Assembly (NCBI GenBank): GCA_018985225.1
Contig: JADGIF010000235.1
Span: 1 to 13,348 of the forward strand
Length of the DNA stretch: 13,348 nucleotides
Reading direction: 5' to 3'
Source of the DNA: Amoeboradix gromovi
Taxonomy: Eukaryota; Sanchytriomycota; Sanchytriomycetes; Sanchytriales; Sanchytriaceae
The first letter of the stretch is position 1; each line of letters starts with the position of its first letter. The position numbers and the translations under genes were made by a program. The notes beneath the pieces are model-generated. The model saw nothing but the letters and a program-made list of their open reading frames with translations. It was not told the DNA's origin and did not search any database. Shown one piece after another: positions 10,101-13,348 of the stretch.

Positions 10101-10282
10101 AATGCTATCTTTAAACTTTCTATAAATATAAAGTGAGGTAAAAATGCGCTAGTAATTTTAGACAAGAGCAAGCCTAGCAGTCGATTAAAGTAAAAAAATA
10201 TGAATAAGAAGCAGAACGATAGTACCAAGCCATAAACAAGGAAGGTGTAAACATTCAAATCTTTTGTAAATAAATCAAACAT
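4136..10282 (-). CDS. CSF1: Csf1 / BLTP1-family bridge-like lipid-transfer protein, 2048 aa
   Basis: Csf1 is the fungal member of the BLTP1 (Tweek, KIAA1109, LPD-3) family. These are rod-shaped, hydrophobic-groove proteins anchored in the ER that move lipids at contact sites. Yeast mutants are cold-sensitive for fermentation and affect lipid and GPI-anchor supply. Residues about 11-32 form one N-terminal transmembrane helix. It is followed by the chorein-like segment SGSVTLKNVTITSPGFKI and the diagnostic RYWLW (about 90-94). The body is beta-rich with alternating hydrophobic residues, as expected of repeating beta-groove modules. The last 50 residues (IDPKLRITGEATPSLAFLGI) match the Csf1 C-terminal block, so the gene is complete at both ends. 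At 2048 aa it is roughly 900 residues shorter than S. cerevisiae Csf1 (about 2960). An in-frame TAG lies two codons upstream of the ATG. No intron is needed. Confidence 0.87.
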   Translation of the reverse strand: MFDLFTKDLNVYTFLVYGLVLSFCFLFIFFYFNRLLGLLLSKITSAFLPHFIFIESLKIALLSGSVTLKNVTITSPGFKITVHKMNITLRYWLWKVQHVESLPVNVNNKYLNWFIHAIKEERLDDPTLPCRLGIKIKGMEIFLYNNTSLYNQLYNKVQSRSEISLIDVDELMYDPTFLLWVLPISLAIDKCGLIIGNKATKHLLSFYFNSGKCIISFKASNNTNYAQVVTLTASKCIMKLIPNIDSEIPVHNHSNHTLNIHTTTRTLGTLLRKISRKVSLQTNIDYDNLDAPDEVEWMGLDRYAVANQANIQEYAAVYEILKSDEIQINYQYDIMLGKWTDDNISDSVFDLLEIDIKNPTIRYGPFAERERRRLMRKYFQTFIGELSEYNRVVDLQRQVQFTRIKVNCTGSTDFRFPFRNFTHDFLNTTQIDKIFPYSWIDIKTDKDSVFTIDLYHYKGESTDFIVFATLTDIVVNTSFNHELLLSSDALRIEYACKYSAVVDTSVNLNFSNINGFLLGDHLYLLIDAFSDFSINDELIFVPSNYSIVIKVDQGQLLLNMNDLTIIDTHNSMHDSSHLQIVITNLNMKFTTEFTRIVQESLTFAIDASCGKLVVNPLFCQANIYQNGLQYMAFGSILMNGSYMSTMTSNILDLNIIASDGEVAVFGHLIKYLSNAMDNLLTIALTVQEYVDGKPRLLKNNKSSNMSVVLRLNNSIVSLPCTWDTTIDGLFVNVQVPLLNAQIHSSESSMFSIDVPVANCSGLHLKNFSYTFNSLKANHFLSTDCLAGKVSYQNLLNLLKWFLLFKHQIDDFENALSISSSTSTFDIMIESVDISITEVIPNNPSTIDLRVLLYADMFNGTLFPFITVNSDFVSVSLSNCLLNHSPATVYLNSPQYITNQIQFMDIIINIDPLHIALPYLCNNELIWLNLMQKYTQHCSNYFNVAPNAQPSHFLVVLETTIQLKFKDNSILCFISELSSQGCKSISATCNNNQIIATNLSLIKCDLLTFNLDIDFISVLYPMYAKLSSILTLLSHFLDQFKFKFVPHDVPSFNFFNNVYIIRIHPSLAQFRSQSVNKQLINALTYGIPIVDVMTSNSKFSLLLCHAHLYRSKCIVSSISITNLSVINNANTYVSVHELVVDPLGGMADLIRLYHQFSSISFANTSNEDTMLLISIHHVQISLLSYILHLNHLMYNNSLSIHLIQLLNMHDHSELLCITHTFLFNHVVSVNTINVCNVNTLIEMYKGVRGILESVSDFELKSNNNSSVSRYTVVINKFIIPLVGHCLNFILLMNKGIYCSCTTAIFNHILNINTSGIQMYHNTNILLMHVPVEIECQYGDLMQLVAEYAIPFIPGTVSGSAGVTNIIANCAMKINESVLTAAIDTIVNRYSINIEISHKLICVSSAAVLSDGLITINSCDIYVQIEWIRTLVRYYSINSKVHKGMLAKDSGSSLPDIQGSNISIKCSTDGNIILVHIPTMSRKQGILHMQYVYISSSINKGSMYNKQFVEVKDLKYKEEIKVDIVTIDLNQERLEMLMGLYAHIIDIMDTMDVAKSEDLNLRVGINEFRLKMVQVDYINEIEVTGINYSNNELIMSDLNGELDVGYIIEIWTTKDNNYAAGNSFNTIISSANLKLAYEQHLFKIDFSGFTMIPFTFEICTVIICNQFKEMSVRVVEFPSIKEITGNVELESIYELYDLFKGIIATSMKSDSESSSNTSFKPFMTIGKIDLDLSAREMMGSGHLMALDINNNKISSIILDIKGRNTFMINMQDTDLIERNIGHLEVASKYQLEIVLLLQMSGFKMESSDKIFMRIDRLYGCSSSVLIPNIYALLEIVNKMPWNTTEDTMGTKSDGSEHNIEVQLDYFEFILGSSTLSNRDVMTIQVDRLNYVQVYKGSKYNTSMKIERLQLLKSVLNDRFILEPFKGTNSSKVLGNIPNIKILADVRMSELDLIYDFEFESNIIDVTLQLKNYQFIQDIISLYLKEANKYTRSPRIKYNYASTKTIIDPKLRITGEATPSLAFLGIEKQEIPKIYIENVILKIHEILSQSK

Positions 10283-10708
10283 GCTCTAAGAAAAATAAAC
10301 GGAGGGGGTAAGAGTGGCGAGTAAAATATATACTCTAATCGAGTGAGTAGATGACGAAAACCCTACTAAACAGTACCTGAGTCTGACTACTACAAGACTT
10401 ATGAGACCATCTCTGCACCGTTGGAATCATCCTTACTGTATCAAATTCAAAAAAGTATGATCTCGTGTATGGGATTTTTCGCTATAAATGAGCTACGCTA
10501 CGAATATAAAATATTATGTAAAATTGGTGAAAGAAGTAACCGATATACTGTGGTGGCGTTACTTACAAGCGCAACTGAGAGGACTACTGCAGCATGCTTC
10601 ACTAGGCTTGTAGGCTGTGTCGCAACTAAAACGCTATTAAATTACCAATCGAGTTCTCGAAATAAGACTTGCATGAAACTATCAAAGTTAGTACCAAAAT
10701 ACTATTTA
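10283..10708. promoter_or_regulatory. CSF1 upstream region
   Basis: This 426-bp gap lies between the CSF1 start and the aquaporin stop. On the minus strand a TATATATTTTA element sits about 45-55 nt before the CSF1 ATG (around 10325-10335). A pyrimidine run containing CCCCCT (near 10303-10308) lies between it and the ATG. CCCCT matches the yeast stress-response element core, but one copy so close to the ATG is weak evidence. The distal end holds the aquaporin poly(A) signal. A plus-strand frame crossing this region looks non-coding. Confidence 0.3.
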
Positions 10709-10710
10709 TT
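10705..10710 (-). terminator. Poly(A) signal AATAAA overlapping the aquaporin stop
   Basis: The minus strand reads TAAATAAATAG at the gene end, so AATAAA starts inside the TAA stop codon. The 3' UTR should be only a few tens of bases. Confidence 0.5.
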
Positions 10711-11590
10711 AAGCCCTATTCTCTGCCGCATAAGAATTAGCTTGTCCTGGGTGACCGCTAAACTCTTGCGACTGCTCAGTATCACCAGCAATATCATTGG
10801 TTTTTGGATTTTCCCCATAGTATGAATGCTGAGAACTAGGTTTCCTTGTCAGAGTTTCTGAGCTCAGCTTTCTCTGATTATAATCGGTGCAGAAAATCCC
10901 CTTAAATAAAGTTCCTACGACTATAGCAGAACAAATTGGAGCAACCCAGTAAACCCATTGATTTGTCCAAACTCCAGAAACAACAGATGGTCCGAAAGAT
11001 CTTGCTGGGTTCATAGAAGCACCTGTTAACTCCTTGGAAATCAAAACACCAACCACTACACTAAATCCAATAGAGATTGGAGCCAAAATAATGCCGTTCT
11101 TACCTGTAGTGCACACTACTACAAACAGCAAGATCGATGTTATCATAAACTCCAATAAAAACCCTTGACCATCCGTAATATCAGGACCAAGTGTGGTGGC
11201 ACTCAATGATTGCCATTTACCTACACTTCCTCGGAATAAAGCAGCACCAACTATAGCAGCAACCAGTTGAGTGAGGATGTACAAAATGCAAATGGCTGGA
11301 GATATGGATCTCTTAATTGCCAAAACTAGCGAAATTGCTGGATTAAAATGCCCACCACTAATTCCAGAAAATGTGGACACAATTGCAACTAATGCTAATC
11401 CTTGAGTGAACGCTGTGACCAAGGCTGCAGTACCAGCATCGGTGTTCATGTACTGTTTCGGCACTACAGCGGATGCGCTGACAGCGTAGATAAACAGCAA
11501 GGTGCCTATAAACTCAGCTAGTATTCTTCTCCAAACTGTTGACACAGGCAATTTTTTGTATTCGGTTTCTTTGAATGGATTTTTAATCAT
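10709..11590 (-). CDS. Aquaporin (MIP family), TIP-like, 293 aa
   Basis: A six-helix channel of the major intrinsic protein family, passing water and possibly other small neutral solutes across a membrane. Both pore motifs are intact: SGGHFNPAISL (NPA 83-85) and TGASMNPARSFGP (NPA 194-196, then Arg197). Helices fall near 22-43, 54-74, 99-119, 143-160, 166-184 and 211-230. Tails are hydrophilic; the C-terminal ~60 residues are Ser/Asn/Gln-rich. By alignment to AQP1 spacing, the aromatic/Arg filter is Gln63, Val182, Ala191, Arg197, rather than the Phe/His of Aqy-type water channels. The second half (MNPARSFGPSVVSG, WVYWVAP) reads more like plant tonoplast intrinsic proteins than yeast Aqy1/Aqy2. 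The spacing of the short loops argues against an Fps1-type aquaglyceroporin. A TGA three codons upstream fixes the start. Substrate and membrane are not determinable. Confidence 0.9.
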   Translation of the reverse strand: MIKNPFKETEYKKLPVSTVWRRILAEFIGTLLFIYAVSASAVVPKQYMNTDAGTAALVTAFTQGLALVAIVSTFSGISGGHFNPAISLVLAIKRSISPAICILYILTQLVAAIVGAALFRGSVGKWQSLSATTLGPDITDGQGFLLEFMITSILLFVVVCTTGKNGIILAPISIGFSVVVGVLISKELTGASMNPARSFGPSVVSGVWTNQWVYWVAPICSAIVVGTLFKGIFCTDYNQRKLSSETLTRKPSSQHSYYGENPKTNDIAGDTEQSQEFSGHPGQANSYAAENRA

Positions 11591-12178
11591 TACCTGTCAC
11601 AAATTTAGACTGCGTGAAAGTAGATAACTATAAGACTAAAATTAGAGTACTGCGATTATAAATTGATTCCCGAAATAGACGTGAGGACCTCGATTGAATA
11701 AATCATTCATCGCGATTTAATTTCTTCGCTCTAGTACTTATGCTACAATTTATAGTTCACTAAAAATGTGATTTCAGTTCTTTTCATCTACCTCAAATGT
11801 CTTCAAATTGTCACAAACAGAGTATGCCAAACTTGAAGAGATAACCAAGAAGTGTTACCTCAAGTCTTCTGCACCCAGAAGTTAGTCTAAATGAAACCTG
11901 ATACAAAGAGATGGAAAAACATGATTTAACATAATGAAGCACTGACTAGCCAGTTGTGTACTGATTGTAGAACTCTTAAGATAAACAATTTGGAAACTGT
12001 ACAAAATGTCATTTGGAAGTAGACAGAGACCATATGACAGCAAGCAAGACATACTTGAAATACACGCATCCGTATTTAATCGTGCCTCAAAATATTAGTG
12101 TGAGCGATTGGCTCTCTGACCTTCTCTGTCGAAACTATTGATTTCTGGTAAATTACGACTTTAGATGGGAATTATGCT
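11591..12178. other. 588-bp gap, aquaporin upstream region
   Basis: This stretch holds the presumed aquaporin promoter and the BUB2 3' end. No tRNA, snRNA or clear gene is visible. A TTTATAATC element on the minus strand near 11655-11663 could be TATA-like. No AATAAA follows the BUB2 stop. A short plus-strand open frame (11778-11885) is noted separately as a weak candidate small exon. Confidence 0.4.
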
Positions 12179-13142
12179 TTACTTAATTTTGTTTGTGTAA
12201 ATAATTCGATGTACTAATGATAAATCAAAAACGTGTCTCTGTAAATGAAAATCCAATTGAGTAGGTAGCAGTTTTGAATACTCTCTAGTCTTTTCAATCA
12301 AATAAGCCGCATCAAGACTTGGAAAGCTCCTAAGTAACTTCACCGGTGAAGGATGTTCTAGTATATCTTTTCTCATCTTGATTAGCTGAGCTGCAATGCA
12401 TATTATATTCAAATGTACACCATGTGCAAAATAAAAATCCCACAGCTTCAATACTTCTGAGAGGGGTGGGGTAGCTGATGATAGTGTCATTATAGCTAAG
12501 TTAGAATGAATTACAAGGGAATGCGTATATCTCTGCGGAAAGACTTTTTGATCTTAAGTAATTGTACAGTTCATTGTCTAGATGCTCCAAACAAGAATCC
12601 AACAAAAGAGCACCGCACCGGACACCCTCTGTGTTCTTTTGAACATAAGTGGGGCAGCTATATTGTATTAGTTGTGAGAAGCTGTAAAAAGCGTCGACCT
12701 CGTTCATGACAAACAGAAACGGAGCTGCCAAGGCATTCATTCCTTGTACGTAATAAAATAAACATTTTGTAGAATCCGATGTAAAAGAGAGATTTTTGTC
12801 CTTCATGTCCCATACGAAGGCATTTAAAGTTCGCAACAGCATATGTTCATCAACTACTAGCTTGAATTGTTCATCGGTTTTTAACGTTCTATGTGTGTCG
12901 TTCTTAATCTTCCCATATGCTTCACTGGCACCTTTCTGAACAAGTGTAATATATCTTTTAGATGAAACTACCTTGATTCCTAGTAATGCCTTCCAAACCA
13001 TGCCTCTTTGTGAATTTGATGACGCGTCTATTTTTTCATTGCTTAAGGTGACTCCATTTAATATCTGTTCAATAATTTCTCTGGTACTACTATCAGAGTC
13101 TTTTATCGTTTTGTTTATTTTCTCTAATAAGATGGTAGACAT
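12179..13142 (-). CDS. BUB2: Bub2/Cdc16 TBC-domain GAP of the mitotic exit checkpoint, 314 aa after splicing
   Basis: Bub2 is the catalytic half of the Bfa1-Bub2 GAP, which holds the small GTPase Tem1 inactive at the spindle pole until the spindle is correctly placed. Exon 1 is 13142-12515 and exon 2 is 12495-12179. The TBC catalytic fingers are both present: Arg85 in IKNDTHRTLKTD and Gln133 in YVQGMNAL. Further Bub2 landmarks are LLRTLNAFVW, CPTYVQKN, GALLLDSCLEHLD, AEIYAFP, LKLWDFYFAHG and SPVKLLRSFPSLDA. The length matches the family (about 306 aa in S. cerevisiae). Read straight through, the frame stops after residue 213, with the rest of the domain in another frame. Removing a 19-nt GT...AG segment joins them as AFP-S-IMTLSS, which matches the family at that point. 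Without splicing the protein would lack the C-terminal third of the GAP domain. Confidence 0.88.
12496..12514 (-). other. Putative 19-nt spliceosomal intron in BUB2
   Basis: The minus strand reads GTAATTCATTCTAACTTAG between 12514 and 12496. It begins GTAA, carries a TTCTAAC branch-site-like motif and ends TTAG, with only 5 nt from the branch adenosine to the 3' end. Retained, it adds an in-frame TAA and shifts the frame. Removed, codon TCT (Ser210) is formed across the junction and the conserved Bub2 sequence PSI-TLSS is restored with no residue missing or extra. Confidence 0.72.
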
Positions 13143-13172
13143 TTTTCCAAAATCTTGGCTTGTTTTACTTTT

Positions 13173-13187
13173 TTACATACGGGACAT
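13173..13187 (-). promoter_or_regulatory. Upstream ORF in the BUB2 leader
   Basis: An ATG at 13187 on the minus strand opens a four-codon frame (MSRM, then TAA) 31 nt before the BUB2 ATG. Its ATGTCC start is the same repeat-derived ATG that opens the YOS9 uORF. It matters only if transcription begins upstream of it, which the sequence cannot show. Confidence 0.25.
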
Positions 13188-13348
13188 CAAATATAAAAAC
13201 TAGACTAACTTTTTGTAACAACTTGGAACATTATTTCAGCTTTATTACTTTATGGATTTAAGAGGCGAGTGGACATTCAGCTAGTTGCGGAGTTGACGAG
13301 TATGAAAGGAGAATAAATAACTATTATAAATAACTTTTTGTATCGAAA
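13181..13348 (+). repeat. Right copy of the inverted repeat, upstream of BUB2
   Basis: This is the inverted counterpart of 186-339 and continues to the last base of the window, so its outer end is not seen. It begins GGGACATCAAATATAAAAAC, 38 bp upstream of the BUB2 start. Compared with the left copy it has an extra segment of about 14 bp near 13310-13335, where AGTTATTTAT-type sequence is repeated. It probably carries part of the BUB2 promoter. Confidence 0.88.

Noticed and set aside
10421-10825. 134-codon plus-strand frame between CSF1 and the aquaporin
   Set aside because: It starts with TTG, overlaps the aquaporin 3' coding end on the opposite strand by over 100 bp, has no recognisable domain, and its composition looks like translated non-coding DNA.
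12179-12490. Second BUB2 frame as a separate gene
   Set aside because: It starts in the middle of the conserved TBC domain, and its residues continue the upstream frame exactly once the 19-nt segment is removed. A pseudogene was also considered, but one precise intron-like break with all catalytic residues intact argues against decay.
356-13142. CUG-Ser clade membership
   Set aside because: CTG codons occur in YOS9, but none that I could place falls at a position conserved enough as Leu or Ser to decide the code.
13181-13348. Repeat as a classic LTR
   Set aside because: No TG...CA ends, no primer-binding site and no polymerase fragment are visible. The TATA-like sequence alone is not enough.

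Overview
The window is AT-rich nuclear DNA from a fungus. Yos9, Mdm31, Csf1 and Bub2 occurring together is a fungal set; Mdm31 and Bub2 in particular point to fungi with ordinary mitochondria. Genes are intron-poor: a 6.1 kb CSF1 frame runs uninterrupted. There are no bacterial operons or ribosome binding sites. I cannot fix the lineage. It could be a budding yeast or an intron-poor early-diverging fungus; the plant-TIP-like aquaporin and a 19-nt intron are unlike textbook Saccharomyces.

Layout, left to right. Positions 1-185 show no recognisable gene. Positions 186-339 are a repeat whose inverted copy ends the window (13181-13348). YOS9, an ER lectin, is on the plus strand (356-1237). All other genes are on the minus strand: MDM31, mitochondrial inner membrane (1252-2901), converging on YOS9 with a 14-bp gap; a 61-residue putative secreted protein (3056-3241); an 0.9 kb apparently empty stretch; CSF1, a bridge-like lipid-transfer protein (4136-10282); a 0.4 kb promoter gap; an aquaporin (10709-11590); a 0.6 kb gap; and BUB2, a mitotic-exit GAP (12179-13142), which is split by what looks like a 19-nt spliceosomal intron.

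The genes do not form a pathway. YOS9 works in ER glycoprotein quality control, CSF1 and MDM31 in membrane lipid and mitochondrial homeostasis, BUB2 in the spindle-position checkpoint, and the aquaporin in water or small-solute transport. Four of the six genes have AATAAA overlapping or within about 22 nt of the stop, so 3' UTRs look short. Several starts are fixed by in-frame stops just upstream.

The most interesting observations are the ultra-short intron in BUB2, whose exact removal restores the conserved TBC-domain sequence; the inverted ~155-bp repeat that sits directly upstream of both outermost genes (YOS9 and BUB2), in the same orientation relative to each; and the aquaporin's unusual selectivity-filter residues. 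The window ends inside the repeat, so it may be an assembly contig that broke there.
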